From Afifella pfennigii DSM 17143 (lineage in GTDB: Bacteria > Pseudomonadota > Alphaproteobacteria > Rhizobiales > Afifellaceae), in assembly GCF_000688515.1 (NCBI RefSeq), contig NZ_JHZK01000010.1:38056-102055 (forward strand): a stretch of 64,000 bases of DNA, given 5' to 3'. Both the position numbers and the translations under genes were made by a program. Positions 10,636 through 19,370 of the stretch are shown piece after piece. Within the stretch, counting starts at the first letter, position 1. Each line of letters opens with the position of its first letter. A model generated the notes under the pieces. It saw nothing but the letters and a program-made list of their open reading frames with translations, was not told where the DNA came from and did not search any database.

Positions 10636-11685
10636 TCAGGCCCGAAACAGGCCGCGATGGGTGAAAAGGGGCGAGCGCTCGCCGATCATGGCCGGCGCCT
10701 CGTGGTAGCGGGCAATGCGCTCCACCTCGCGCTTGGAGCCGAAAACCAGCGGCGTGCGCTGATGCAGGCTCTGGGGCTCGCGGTCGAGAATACGGTTGAC
10801 GCTATCGGTGGCGGCGCCGCCGGCCTGCTCCACCAGCATGGCGATCGGGTTGGCCTCGTAGACCAGGCGCAGGCGACCCTCGCCATAGCCGCGGCGATCA
10901 TCGCGCGGATAAAGGAAGACCCCGCCGCGCGCGAAGATGCGATAGCCGTCGGCGACGAGCGAGGCGATCCAGCGCATGTTGAAGTCGCGCCCGCGCGGGC
11001 CGGCCTGCCCGTCGAGGCAATCGTCGATGTAAAGACGCACGCCCTCGTGCCAATGGCGGTAGTTCGACATGTTGATGGCGAACTCGTTGGTGTTGGGCGG
11101 GATCTGCACGGTATCGACGATCTGCTGATAGCCGCCGATGCGGTGGGAATAGACAAAGACATGCGTGCCCTCGCCCACCGTCAGAACCAGAGCGAGCTGC
11201 GGGCCGTAGACGACGAAGCCGGCGGCCAATTGCTCGCGCCCGGGCTGCGAGAAGCTCTCCCCGACGCCTTCATCCGGCTCGGCGATATGCGGCAGGATGG
11301 AGAAGATGGTGCCGATGGAGACGTTGGTGTCGATGTTGGACGAGCCGTCGAGCGGGTCGACGGCCACGGCGAGCGGCGCCTCCGGATTGATGAGGATCGG
11401 CGCGCCGATCTCCTCCGATGCATAAGCGGCCACCGGCGCCTGGCGCAGCTCCGCCAGGACGATCTCGTCGGCGCGCACATCGAGAAAACGCTGGCGGTCG
11501 CCATCGGCATTGACGGAGCCGCGCGCCCCGCCCAGATCGCCGGCGAGAGCCCCTTGCGAGACCACGTCGCGGATCTGGCGACTGGCGCGGGCGATTGCCC
11601 TGATCGTCTCGACGACTGCGATTTTGCGCGGGTCCTTCCCGCTATAGGCTGATAAAAAAGCCTCGAGCGTGCTTAGCCCGGCCAT
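10636..11685 (-). CDS. cbbF: Class I fructose-1,6-bisphosphatase (CbbF)
   Basis: A 349-residue FBPase, first gene of the CBB operon, which may also act on sedoheptulose 1,7-bisphosphate. Metal-binding residues are E91 and E92 in YASEEIGAP and the motif DPLDGSSNID at about 110-119; further family blocks are NMSNYRHWHEG and RYIGSLV-like RWIASLVADGYRI. The ATG at 11685 (MAGLSTLEAF) has GGGGGGAGGGCGAAGAG just upstream and is preferred to the in-frame ATG at 11739. The promoter lies in the 122-base region shared with cbbR. Confidence 0.95.
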   Translation of the reverse strand: MAGLSTLEAFLSAYSGKDPRKIAVVETIRAIARASRQIRDVVSQGALAGDLGGARGSVNADGDRQRFLDVRADEIVLAELRQAPVAAYASEEIGAPILINPEAPLAVAVDPLDGSSNIDTNVSIGTIFSILPHIAEPDEGVGESFSQPGREQLAAGFVVYGPQLALVLTVGEGTHVFVYSHRIGGYQQIVDTVQIPPNTNEFAINMSNYRHWHEGVRLYIDDCLDGQAGPRGRDFNMRWIASLVADGYRIFARGGVFLYPRDDRRGYGEGRLRLVYEANPIAMLVEQAGGAATDSVNRILDREPQSLHQRTPLVFGSKREVERIARYHEAPAMIGERSPLFTHRGLFRA

Positions 11686-11754
11686 CTCTTCGCCCTCCCC
11701 CCGGCCAGGAAACGTTCCCGGCCTTATGGCGCCACGCATACACCCTTGGTTGCC

Positions 11755-11798
11755 TAAGTAAATTTAATTCTTGTAATTGAAGCAGTAAATATATTTAA
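11755..11798. promoter_or_regulatory. AT-rich CbbR operator/divergent promoter region
   Basis: This AT-rich patch stands out in the otherwise GC-rich window and lies in the cbbF-cbbR intergenic region. It holds the palindrome TAAATATATTTA (11786-11797) and TAAATTTA (11759-11766), centred 29 bp apart. It has three matches to the TNA-N7-TNA pattern reported for CbbR sites: 11755-11767, 11764-11776 and 11786-11798. Because AT-rich DNA gives chance matches, the exact site is uncertain, but location and composition support a CbbR target that drives cbbF and represses cbbR. Confidence 0.65.
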
Positions 11799-11807
11799 CT
11801 GCCGGCC

Positions 11808-12821
11808 ATGGACTGGATTACGCTTCGCCAGCTCAGGGCCGTCTCGGAGATCGCCCGACGTGGCACAATCGCCAGCGCCGCCAGGGCCTTAGGGCTCACC
11901 GGGCCGGCCGTCACACTGACGTTGAAACAAGTCGAGGAGGGTCTCGGCCTCACCCTTTTCGACCGCACCGCGCAGGGGATGCGACTGACTGACGCTGGGA
12001 TTGCGGTGAACAAAACGGCCGGCGAGGTCGCCGGCGCCCTCAATCGCCTGGAGGAGACGGTGAACGGCCTGAAGGGTCTCAGCGCCGGCACCGTGCAGAT
12101 CGGCGCCGTCTCCACCGCCAAATACTACACGCCGGCCCTCATCGCCGGCTTCAAGCGCCAGCATCCGATCATCGATATGCGCCTGACGCTCGGCAACCGC
12201 GAGGACGTCATCAAGGCGCTCGGGGATTTCACCATCGACTGCGCCATCATGGGGCGCCCGCCCAAGGGCATCCCCGTGGAAGCGGCCGCCTTCGGCGACC
12301 ATCCGCTGGTCATGATCTCCGGGCCCGAGCACCGCTTCGCCGGCGGCGTCGGGCTCTCCAAGAACGAGCTTTCCGGCGAGACGCTCCTGGTGCGCGAAGC
12401 CGGCTCCGGCACGCGCACCTCCATGGAGATGTATCTGGCCGACCTCATCGCCGACAACTCCATCCACTATGTGGAGTTCGGCTCCAACGAGACCATCAAG
12501 CAGGCGGTGATGGCGGGCCTCGGCATCGCCTTCCTCTCCGCCCATACGGTGGCGGAAGAGATCAAGGCGGGGCGGCTGGTGGCCATCGACATGGAAGGAC
12601 TGCCGATCCGCCGGCAATGGTTCATCGTGCGCAGGCGCGACAAGACCATGTCGCCATCGGCCCGCGCCTTCCTCGATTTCGTGGTGCATTCGGGGACGCA
12701 GTTCCTGCCGCATTTCCCCAAGCTCTATGCCGAGCTCGGCGGCAAACAGCCCGACGGCGCAGCGCCCACATCATCGTCACGGCCGGAGGCCTTGGCGGGC
12801 AAGGCGGCACCGGAAGGCTGA
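11808..12821 (+). CDS. cbbR: LysR-family regulator CbbR
   Basis: A 337-residue LysR-type transcriptional regulator divergent from the CBB operon. The N-terminal winged helix-turn-helix spans about residues 1-60 (MDWITLRQLRAVSEIARRG through LGLTGPAVTLTLKQVEEGLGLTLFDR). It is followed by a linker and a periplasmic-binding-protein-like effector domain ending near residue 295. CbbR proteins activate cbb operons in response to metabolites such as RuBP or NADPH. The C-terminal 30 residues are low-complexity (SSSRPEALAGKAAPEG). Orientation and the AT-rich operator support the assignment. Confidence 0.92.
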   Translation: MDWITLRQLRAVSEIARRGTIASAARALGLTGPAVTLTLKQVEEGLGLTLFDRTAQGMRLTDAGIAVNKTAGEVAGALNRLEETVNGLKGLSAGTVQIGAVSTAKYYTPALIAGFKRQHPIIDMRLTLGNREDVIKALGDFTIDCAIMGRPPKGIPVEAAAFGDHPLVMISGPEHRFAGGVGLSKNELSGETLLVREAGSGTRTSMEMYLADLIADNSIHYVEFGSNETIKQAVMAGLGIAFLSAHTVAEEIKAGRLVAIDMEGLPIRRQWFIVRRRDKTMSPSARAFLDFVVHSGTQFLPHFPKLYAELGGKQPDGAAPTSSSRPEALAGKAAPEG

Positions 12822-12849
12822 GGGCGCGGCCCCGCACGGCCGGCAAGCC

Positions 12850-13134
12850 TCAACCGGCGCGCGCCGCCTTCTCCAGATCGGTAAAATCACCGATCGCAAG
12901 GTAGTGGAACTCGCGCACGATGCGGATCGTCGGCTTCATGGCGAAACAGGCCGAGCCGACGACGAAGCACCAAATCGCCAAGTTCTCCAGAGGCTTGTAA
13001 AAGAACAATATGGAGCCGACGAGGAACAGAATGGCGGCGGAGAAATCGACCGCCGTATGAGCGATCTCGTAGGCGGCATAGACCTTGCGGTGCCGCATGG
13101 TGCGCGTTCGGTTGTCGGGATCGAAAAAGGCCAT
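12850..13134 (-). CDS. YrhK-like small membrane protein
   Basis: A 94-residue protein with two hydrophobic segments (about residues 25-46 and 51-68). The pattern is that of the YrhK domain: YEIAHTAVDFSAAILFLVGSI, then FVVGSACFAMKPTIRIVREFH. The start is the ATG at 13134 (MAFFDPDNRT), preceded by GGAAGAGGAGAGGC; the frame extends upstream without similarity. It is convergent with cbbR. YrhK-domain proteins have no established function. Confidence 0.72.
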   Translation of the reverse strand: MAFFDPDNRTRTMRHRKVYAAYEIAHTAVDFSAAILFLVGSILFFYKPLENLAIWCFVVGSACFAMKPTIRIVREFHYLAIGDFTDLEKAARAG

Positions 13135-13337
13135 GCCTCTCCTCTTCCGCCGGCAGCTTCTACCGGCATCATCATCTCCTGCGAAAGCCAATCTATCCTA
13201 GGCACGCGGTGCTGCGGGAAAAGCCCGTCCTATCGGGCGCGCGACGTTCCCAAGCCATGATCTTGGCGCGTCAAGCAAGCCCGCCGCAACCTGGAAGAAT
13301 TCTTGCCAAGGCACCTGCCCGTCCCATAGAACAGAGT

Positions 13338-13356
13338 GTGCGACAGTCTGTCGCAC
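13338..13356. promoter_or_regulatory. 19-bp perfect palindrome upstream of the cytochrome gene
   Basis: GTGCGACAGTCTGTCGCAC is perfectly symmetric about a central T. It lies about 48 bases before the cytochrome start, just downstream of a possible promoter TTGCCA-N18-TAGAAC (13303-13332). That places it near the likely transcription start, where a repressor would block initiation. I do not recognise the cognate regulator. Confidence 0.6.
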
Positions 13357-13403
13357 CTATAAGAGAAGGCGGCCGCGGCAGCGCCCCCGCGAGGAGACGA
13401 CCG

Positions 13404-14252
13404 ATGAGCCCACGCGCAACGCTCCTTGTGGGCGCCCTCCTCCTGGCCGCCCTGCCGGCGCGGGCCGAAACGCCGCTGGAGCGCGGCACCTATCTGATGC
13501 AATCGATCGTCGCCTGCGGCAATTGCCATACGCCGATGGGACCCGACGGGCCGGTGGAGGGCATGGAGCTCGCCGGCCAATTGGTGATGAAGGACGCGGC
13601 CTTCACCGCCTATGCCGGCAACATCACCCCCGACGAGGAAACCGGCATCGGCGCCTGGAGCGAGGAAGAGATCGTCCGCGCCATCCGCGAGGGCGTGCGC
13701 CCGGATGGCAGCCTCATCGGGCCACCGATGCCGATCGAGCATTATCGCCATATGTCTGACAGCGACGTTGAAGCGATCGCCGCCTATCTGCGCAACGTGC
13801 CGCCGGTTCGCAACGAAGTTCCGGCCTCCGCCTACAACATTCCCCTGCCGGAGAGCTACGGCCCGCCCGTCGACAAAGTGGCGGAGGTGCCAAGGGACGA
13901 TCTCATCGCCTACGGCGCCTATCTCGCCGGCCCGCTCGGCCATTGCGTGGAATGCCATACGCCGATGGCCGGACCGGTGCGCGACTATGAGAACCAGCTC
14001 GGCGCGGGGGGCTTCCAGTTCCCCGGGCCCTGGGGTGTTTCCACCTCCGCGAACATCACCCCGCACGCGGACGGTATCGCCCATCATTCCGACGCGGAGC
14101 TAAAGACCATCATCACCACCGGCATCAAACCGGACGGGCGCAAGATGATGCCGCCGATGCCCTATGCCTATTACGCGCGGATGGAGGAAGGCGACCTTGA
14201 GGCGATTATCGCCTATCTGCGCACGCTGCCGCCAAGGGCCTCGCCGCGCTGA
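13404..14252 (+). CDS. Secreted dihaem c-type cytochrome
   Basis: A 282-residue periplasmic cytochrome with a signal peptide (MSPRATLLVGALLLAALPARA, cleavage near residue 21) and two haem-binding motifs, CGNCH at 38-42 and CVECH at 181-185. Each half ends in a possible Met ligand segment (GPPMP, PPMPY), so the protein looks like an internal duplication of a class I cytochrome c domain. It resembles cytochrome subunits that take electrons from periplasmic alcohol or aldehyde dehydrogenases, but no such partner is adjacent. The ATG at 13404 follows GAGGAGACGACCG. Confidence 0.85.
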   Translation: MSPRATLLVGALLLAALPARAETPLERGTYLMQSIVACGNCHTPMGPDGPVEGMELAGQLVMKDAAFTAYAGNITPDEETGIGAWSEEEIVRAIREGVRPDGSLIGPPMPIEHYRHMSDSDVEAIAAYLRNVPPVRNEVPASAYNIPLPESYGPPVDKVAEVPRDDLIAYGAYLAGPLGHCVECHTPMAGPVRDYENQLGAGGFQFPGPWGVSTSANITPHADGIAHHSDAELKTIITTGIKPDGRKMMPPMPYAYYARMEEGDLEAIIAYLRTLPPRASPR

Positions 14253-14261
14253 GGCGGCGCG

Positions 14262-14642
14262 TCACGGCGCGCGCCAGGCCGCCGTCAAAAAGCGCTCCGG
14301 CAAGCTCTCCCAGGCCTGCGGATCGAGCCCGGCCGCCTCCACCGCCGCGAACCAAGGCTCGCGCCAGCTCTTTGGAAGCGGCGTTCCGCACCAGGGGCAA
14401 TGGGCGAGGCGCAGATAGGACATGCCGCCGTCGCGGATCGGGATCCCGTATTCGTCGAAGGGCTCGTGGTAGACGAGCACGGTGTCGGGGCATTGCCAGG
14501 GATTGGCGTGCTGCGGGCAATCGTGCTCCAGCGCTGCCGCCATCGCCTCGCAGCAATGGCGCGCGCCCGGCGAAGCCGGCCGCCACGGCCAGGCGAGCGG
14601 CATCCACAGGACGCGATGCTCAGCGAAGAGGCCGCGCGACAT
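14262..14642 (-). CDS. DUF6980-like zinc-ribbon protein
   Basis: A 126-residue protein rich in paired cysteines: C30-C31, C42, C51 and C82-P-W-C85. The pattern CCEAM...YHEPFDEYGIPI..GG.SYLRLAHCPWCGTPLPKSWREPWF is that of DUF6980 proteins, which are small, cytoplasmic and uncharacterised. The region before residue 29 is less typical, so the start could lie further in. It is convergent with the cytochrome gene and 23 bases downstream of hupE. Metal binding is inferred from the cysteines. Confidence 0.65.
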   Translation of the reverse strand: MSRGLFAEHRVLWMPLAWPWRPASPGARHCCEAMAAALEHDCPQHANPWQCPDTVLVYHEPFDEYGIPIRDGGMSYLRLAHCPWCGTPLPKSWREPWFAAVEAAGLDPQAWESLPERFLTAAWRAP

Positions 14643-14665
14643 TCACGCGGCCTTGCAAGAACGGC

Positions 14666-15256
14666 TCAGAGCACGCCGGCGAAAAGGGCGATGCCGGCCG
14701 CCGCCGTCGCCCCACCGAGGCCGCGGGCAAGCGCAATGCCCGGCCTGGAGCGGCCGCCCCCCAGAACGAGGCCGATGCCGATGCCGGCCGCATGCAGGCC
14801 CGCCGTCGCCAGCGCGAAGCCGAGAAGATAGGAGAGCGCGCTCGCGGCGCCGAGCTCCGTGCCATGGGCGTAGCCGTGAAAGAGCGCGAAGGCGCCGACG
14901 AGCACGGCGCCGGCGGCCGCCGGCAGGCGCACCGCCATGGCGACGATGAGGCCGAGAACGACGACCGAGGCGAGAATCACCGGCTCCACGAAAGGCAGGG
15001 AGAGGCCGAAAAGCGCCAGGAGAAAGCCGGCAATCATGGTGCCGACGAAGGCAGCCGGCACGGCAAAGAGGGCGCGCCCGCCGAGCATCGCCGCCCACAG
15101 CCCGACCGCCACCATGGCGAGGATATGGTCGAGGCCGAAGAGCGGATGCGACAGGCCGGCGGCGAAGGAACCGTGCTCACCCGGATTGAGATGGGCGAAG
15201 GCAGGCGCCGTGGCGGCGAAGAAAGCGGCGGCGGAAAGTGCGGTCAATCTCAGCAT
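14666..15256 (-). CDS. HupE/UreJ family metal-transport-like membrane protein
   Basis: A 196-residue protein with a cleavable signal sequence (ending near AFAH), followed by about six hydrophobic helices. The signature HPLFGLDHILAMVAVGLWAA early in the mature protein and the later ALFHGYAHGTE are diagnostic of the HupE/UreJ family, which is linked to nickel or cobalt uptake beside hydrogenase or urease genes. Neither enzyme is encoded in this window, so the metal and partner are unknown. Length is typical. Confidence 0.85.
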   Translation of the reverse strand: MLRLTALSAAAFFAATAPAFAHLNPGEHGSFAAGLSHPLFGLDHILAMVAVGLWAAMLGGRALFAVPAAFVGTMIAGFLLALFGLSLPFVEPVILASVVVLGLIVAMAVRLPAAAGAVLVGAFALFHGYAHGTELGAASALSYLLGFALATAGLHAAGIGIGLVLGGGRSRPGIALARGLGGATAAAGIALFAGVL

Positions 15257-15395
15257 TCTTTGTCCCTCATTTGGTCGACGGGCGCCCGGATTTCGGTCAC
15301 ACCTCTCGCGCGTCCCGCGCGCGATTTCGCTTTAGGCCACACGCTGTGCACGCTCACAGCCGGTTGCGCAAGAGGCGGACGCGCCCCCCCCGCGC

Positions 15396-17258
15396 TCAGA
15401 CGGAGCGTAGCGCCCCGAGGATGAGCGTGGCGAGCGCCCGCTCCTTGAAGCTGGAGGGATCGGCAAGGCCCATGCGCGCCAGCGCCTTCCTCTCGTCCTC
15501 CTCGGGGCGGAGAACCAGGGCGCCCCTGCGGAAAGCGCCGATGAGGGCGCGGTTGGCCCCCTGATGGTCCTTGAGGAAGGACAGGGCCGGCAGCAGCGTC
15601 CGCTCCTCCTCGGTGAAATCGGTGCCGAGCGGGAAAGGCGGCAGATGCCCCTGACGGCGGAAGGGCGCGAGCGCGGCGGCGATGCGCTCCGGCGTGTTGT
15701 CGGACCGCGGCAGGCGAAAATCCTCCTCCAGCTTGCCGGCCGAACGCGCCTTCTGCGCCAGATCTTCCTGGAAGCGGGAATCGGCGAGGGACAGCATCGC
15801 GGCCACCGTGTCGCGGTCGCTGCGACCCCTCATGTCGGCGATGCCGTATTCGGTGACGGCGATGTCCTTCAGATGCCGGGGGACGGTGGCATGGCCGTAG
15901 TCCCAGAGGATGTTGGAGCGCACCTCGCCGGCGGAAAGGCGCGTGGCGCGCAGCGTCATCACCGAGCGGGCATCCTCAAGCGCGAAGGCCTGGGCGACGA
16001 AGTTGTACTGCCCGCCGACGCCGGAGACGACGCGCCCGTCCTCCAACTGGTCGGAGACGATGGCGCCCAGAAGCGTCGCCATCATGGCGTTGTTGACGAA
16101 GCGCCCCTTTTGCCGGTCGCGCCGCTTGGCGCCCTCCTCGTCGCCGTAAAGCTCGTTGACGAAGGAGATCTCGCGCATGCAAAGGCGCGCCCGCTCGGCT
16201 TCGGGCATCGCCTTCAGGCGTTCGTAGAAGCTTTGCTGGCCGAGGAAGAAGCCGGCATGCAGGACGGCGCCGTCGGACGCCTCGCGCTTCAGGATGCCGG
16301 CCTCGTAAAGGTCGAGGAAGCCGTCGACGAACATCTCCGAAGCGCCGTAGAGGCCTTCGCGGAAGGGCTCGTCATGCCGCTCCAGCCCCTTCGGCGCCGG
16401 CCCCAGCGCCTCCAAGGCGGCACGGAAGACTTCCGGCTCGCGCTGGCGCAGGATGAGGGCGTGGGTGAGCGCGTCGCCGATGGAGCCGATGCCGATCTGC
16501 AGCGTGCCGCCATCCGGCACCAGGCCGGCGGCATGAAGGCCGACGGCGTAATCGGCGAGCGAGACCGGCGGCTTGGGCACGGCAAAGAGCGGATAGGCCT
16601 CCGCCTCAAGCAGGAAATCGAATTCCTGCGCATCGAGCTCGGCGGCGCCCGGCATATAGGGCAGCGCCGCGTTCACCTCGCCGACCATGGCAATTTTCTC
16701 GCCCGCCTCGCGCCGGCGGCGAAGGGCCGGCAAGAGATCGAGCGTGATGTCGGTGTTGCAGGAGAGGCTGTAGCGCGCCTTGCCGCCCTCGCCCCTTGCG
16801 GCCACCATCTGGGCGACGACGTTGACACCGCGGTCGAGGAGATAGCGCGTGGCGTGGGTGTAATTGGCGCTGATATAGGCCTGCTGCGCGGAAGGGCTCG
16901 CAAGATACTTGCCGGCGAGAAGGAAGAACTCGCTGACGGTGACGTTCGGCGGCAGCGTGCCCTGCCGCGCCGGCCCGCCATAGGCGAGCGGCGGATAGCG
17001 GGCGTAGAGGCGCTCCGCCAGCGGGCCGAGGAAGCGGCGTTCGATCTCGGTGGAGCCGGAGGGCGCCTGGAGCGTCAGGGCGGTGAAGATATGCAGGGAG
17101 ATGGAAGGGTCGGCGGCGGCGCGGGCATAGAGCGCGTTCGCCACCAGATTGCCCTTGCCGAGCCCCAGCGGCAGGCCGAGAACGACGTCCCGGCCGACAT
17201 GGGCGAGGATGCGCTCGGCGATCTCATCGGCGTTGGAAAAGACTTCAGGCAGCTTCAC
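15396..17258 (-). CDS. Acetyl-CoA hydrolase/CoA-transferase family protein
   Basis: A 620-residue member of the acetyl-CoA hydrolase/transferase family. An N-terminal half begins VFSNADEIAERILAHVGRDVVLGLPLGLGKGN, and the C-terminal acetyl-CoA hydrolase domain contains GGQYNFVAQAFAL and ITEYGIADMRG-like sequence (VTEYGIADMRGRSD). It uses a GTG start whose first 14 bases overlap the end of fadJ, so it is the last gene of the beta-oxidation operon. It could move CoA from short acyl-CoA to an acid or hydrolyse acyl-CoA to recover CoA. The substrate cannot be set from sequence. Confidence 0.82.
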   Translation of the reverse strand: MKLPEVFSNADEIAERILAHVGRDVVLGLPLGLGKGNLVANALYARAAADPSISLHIFTALTLQAPSGSTEIERRFLGPLAERLYARYPPLAYGGPARQGTLPPNVTVSEFFLLAGKYLASPSAQQAYISANYTHATRYLLDRGVNVVAQMVAARGEGGKARYSLSCNTDITLDLLPALRRRREAGEKIAMVGEVNAALPYMPGAAELDAQEFDFLLEAEAYPLFAVPKPPVSLADYAVGLHAAGLVPDGGTLQIGIGSIGDALTHALILRQREPEVFRAALEALGPAPKGLERHDEPFREGLYGASEMFVDGFLDLYEAGILKREASDGAVLHAGFFLGQQSFYERLKAMPEAERARLCMREISFVNELYGDEEGAKRRDRQKGRFVNNAMMATLLGAIVSDQLEDGRVVSGVGGQYNFVAQAFALEDARSVMTLRATRLSAGEVRSNILWDYGHATVPRHLKDIAVTEYGIADMRGRSDRDTVAAMLSLADSRFQEDLAQKARSAGKLEEDFRLPRSDNTPERIAAALAPFRRQGHLPPFPLGTDFTEEERTLLPALSFLKDHQGANRALIGAFRRGALVLRPEEDERKALARMGLADPSSFKERALATLILGALRSV

Positions 17259-19362
17259 GCGTTTCCCGTCTCAGCTGCGACCAGCCATCATCGGGGCGGA
17301 AGCGCTCGCCATGCTTTTCGGCAAGCTCGGAAAGCCGCTTCACCACCTCGTCGACGCCGCGGCTCCTGGCATAGTGCATCGGGCCGCCGCGGAAGGGCGC
17401 AAAGCCGGTGCCGAAGATCATCGCCCCGTCCAGCGTCTCCTCGTCCTTGACGACGCCCTCGCGCAGGCAGGCGACCGAGGTATTGAGGATGGGCAGGACA
17501 AGGCGGTCGGCAAGCTCGGCGCGCGCCGCCCCGCCCTCAGGCTTCTTCTTCTGCGGCTTGCCGTCCTTGCCATAGGCGTAAAGGCCGTTGCCGGTCTTCC
17601 TGCCGAGCTCGCCCTTCTCCACTTTCTGCCTCAGCCAGGCAGGGGCTTCGGGGATGGGCGTCGACAGCCGGCCGCGCAGCTCCTCGGCGACGGCAAGGCC
17701 GACATCGAGGCCGATATTGTCCATGAGCTCCACGGGGCCCATGGGCATGCCGAACTCCTCGGCCGCCTCGTCGATCACCTCCTTGGCGACGCCCTCGTCA
17801 AGCAGCAGCATCGCCTCCAACAGATAGGGGGTCAGAACGCGGTTGACGAGGAAGCCCGGCGAGGAGGCGACCGGCGCCGGCAGACGCTCAATATCGGTGA
17901 CGAAGGCGAGCGTCGTCTTCAGCGTCTCCTCGGAGAGCTGATCGTGGCGCACCACCTCCACGAGCTGCATGCGCGAGACCGGATTGAAGAAATGGATGCC
18001 GACGAAGCGGCCCGGCTCCTTCAGGCCGGCGCGCAGATCCTCAAGCGGGATGGAGGAGGTGTTGGTGGCGAGAATGGCGCCGGGACGCATCTTCTCCTGA
18101 AGCGTGGCATAGATCGTCCTCTTCAGCTCCAGCTTCTCCGGTACCGCCTCGATGATGAGGTCGGCCTTGGCGGCGCCGTAACCCTTCGGATCGGGAATGA
18201 GGCGGTCGCGCGCGTCGCGGATGGCGAGAGGATCGCGCAGGCTCTTCTCCAGCATGCGCGAGGCGCTCTTCATGGCCTTGCCGATCGGGGCGAGCGCCAA
18301 ATCCTCCAGGGTGGCGGTCATGCCGGACCTGGCGCACCAGGCGGCGATCTCGCCGCCCATGGTGCCGGCGCCGACGACATGGACGTGGCCGATGCCGCTC
18401 TTGCCGGCGCCCTCGCCTTTCAGGCCCTCGCGCAGGAAGAAGACGCGGATGAGGTTCTGCGCCGTGTCGGTGACGAGAAGCGAGGCGAAGGAGCGGATCT
18501 CGCCCGCCTGCATCGCCTTCCTGTCGCCGCCATGCTCCTGCCAGAGCTCGATCAGCGCATAGGGCGCGGGATAATGCTCCTTGCGCGCCTTCTCGGCCAC
18601 CTTGGAGCGCATGCGGTCGGCGGCGAAGCGCCGGCCCGGACCGGTGGAAAGCGCCTTGTCCATCAGGCCGGAGGAAGCGGCGCTCTTCACTTCGCCCTTC
18701 GCCACCGCCGAGACGGCGGCAGCGACATGGCGCTCCTCGATGGCGGCGTCGACGAGGCCGAGGCGCTTGGCGGCGCGGGCGGATTTGGTCTTGCCCGTCA
18801 GCATCATCTGCATGGCTTCGGCCGGGTCGATGAGCTCGGTCGCGCGGTAGGTGCCGCCGAGCCCCGGATGCAGGCCGAGCATGACTTCGGGGAAGCCGAG
18901 CTTGGCCTTGCCGACGGCAAGGCGCCGCTTGCAGGCGAGCGCCAGCTCAAGCCCGCCGCCGAGGCAATTGCCGTGGATGACGGCCACCGTCGGGCAGGAG
19001 AGCTTCTCCAGGCGGTCGACGACGGCATGGGCGCGGCGCAGCGCCTCCTCCACCTCGCCGGCGCTCTTCAAGTCGCGGAACATCTTGATGTCGGCGCCGA
19101 CGATGAAGCCCGACGGCTTCACCGAGCGGATGACCAGCGCCTTGGGCGGGCTTTTCTCCAGCTCCGAAAGGATGGCGTCGAGCTCTTCCAGCATCGAGCC
19201 GTCGACGACGTTGACGGAGCGGCCCGGCATGTCGAGGAGGAGCCATTCCACCCCCTCGGCGTCGCGGCCGCGCTTGAAGTTCGCGTCGGAAGGCGCCGCG
19301 GCAAGGTCGACCGGACCGGTCTCCATCAGGCGCGGCGACAGCGCTTTGAGCATGCGTCCCAT
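17245..19362 (-). CDS. fadJ: FadJ/FadB-type bifunctional enoyl-CoA hydratase/3-hydroxyacyl-CoA dehydrogenase
   Basis: A 705-residue alpha subunit of the fatty-acid oxidation complex. The crotonase domain (about 1-290) has GFIVGADIKMF and the two catalytic glutamates in GGGLELAL and GFPEVMLGLHPG. The NAD-dependent dehydrogenase domain starts with HVVGAGTMGGEIA and continues with NTSSIPLEDL and the catalytic-His block GIHFFNPVSRMQLVEVV. SSPGFLVNRVL and the 3HCDH C-terminal domain follow. The ATG at 19362 has AGGT upstream and lies just after the fadA stop; the much longer upstream frame is not coding-like. Confidence 0.92.
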   Translation of the reverse strand: MGRMLKALSPRLMETGPVDLAAAPSDANFKRGRDAEGVEWLLLDMPGRSVNVVDGSMLEELDAILSELEKSPPKALVIRSVKPSGFIVGADIKMFRDLKSAGEVEEALRRAHAVVDRLEKLSCPTVAVIHGNCLGGGLELALACKRRLAVGKAKLGFPEVMLGLHPGLGGTYRATELIDPAEAMQMMLTGKTKSARAAKRLGLVDAAIEERHVAAAVSAVAKGEVKSAASSGLMDKALSTGPGRRFAADRMRSKVAEKARKEHYPAPYALIELWQEHGGDRKAMQAGEIRSFASLLVTDTAQNLIRVFFLREGLKGEGAGKSGIGHVHVVGAGTMGGEIAAWCARSGMTATLEDLALAPIGKAMKSASRMLEKSLRDPLAIRDARDRLIPDPKGYGAAKADLIIEAVPEKLELKRTIYATLQEKMRPGAILATNTSSIPLEDLRAGLKEPGRFVGIHFFNPVSRMQLVEVVRHDQLSEETLKTTLAFVTDIERLPAPVASSPGFLVNRVLTPYLLEAMLLLDEGVAKEVIDEAAEEFGMPMGPVELMDNIGLDVGLAVAEELRGRLSTPIPEAPAWLRQKVEKGELGRKTGNGLYAYGKDGKPQKKKPEGGAARAELADRLVLPILNTSVACLREGVVKDEETLDGAMIFGTGFAPFRGGPMHYARSRGVDEVVKRLSELAEKHGERFRPDDGWSQLRRETREAA

Positions 19363-19370
19363 GTCTGACC

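Noticed and set aside
17149..19368. 739-codon open frame antisense to fadJ
   Set aside because: Same GC-bias effect; the minus-strand product has all catalytic motifs of a beta-oxidation enzyme.
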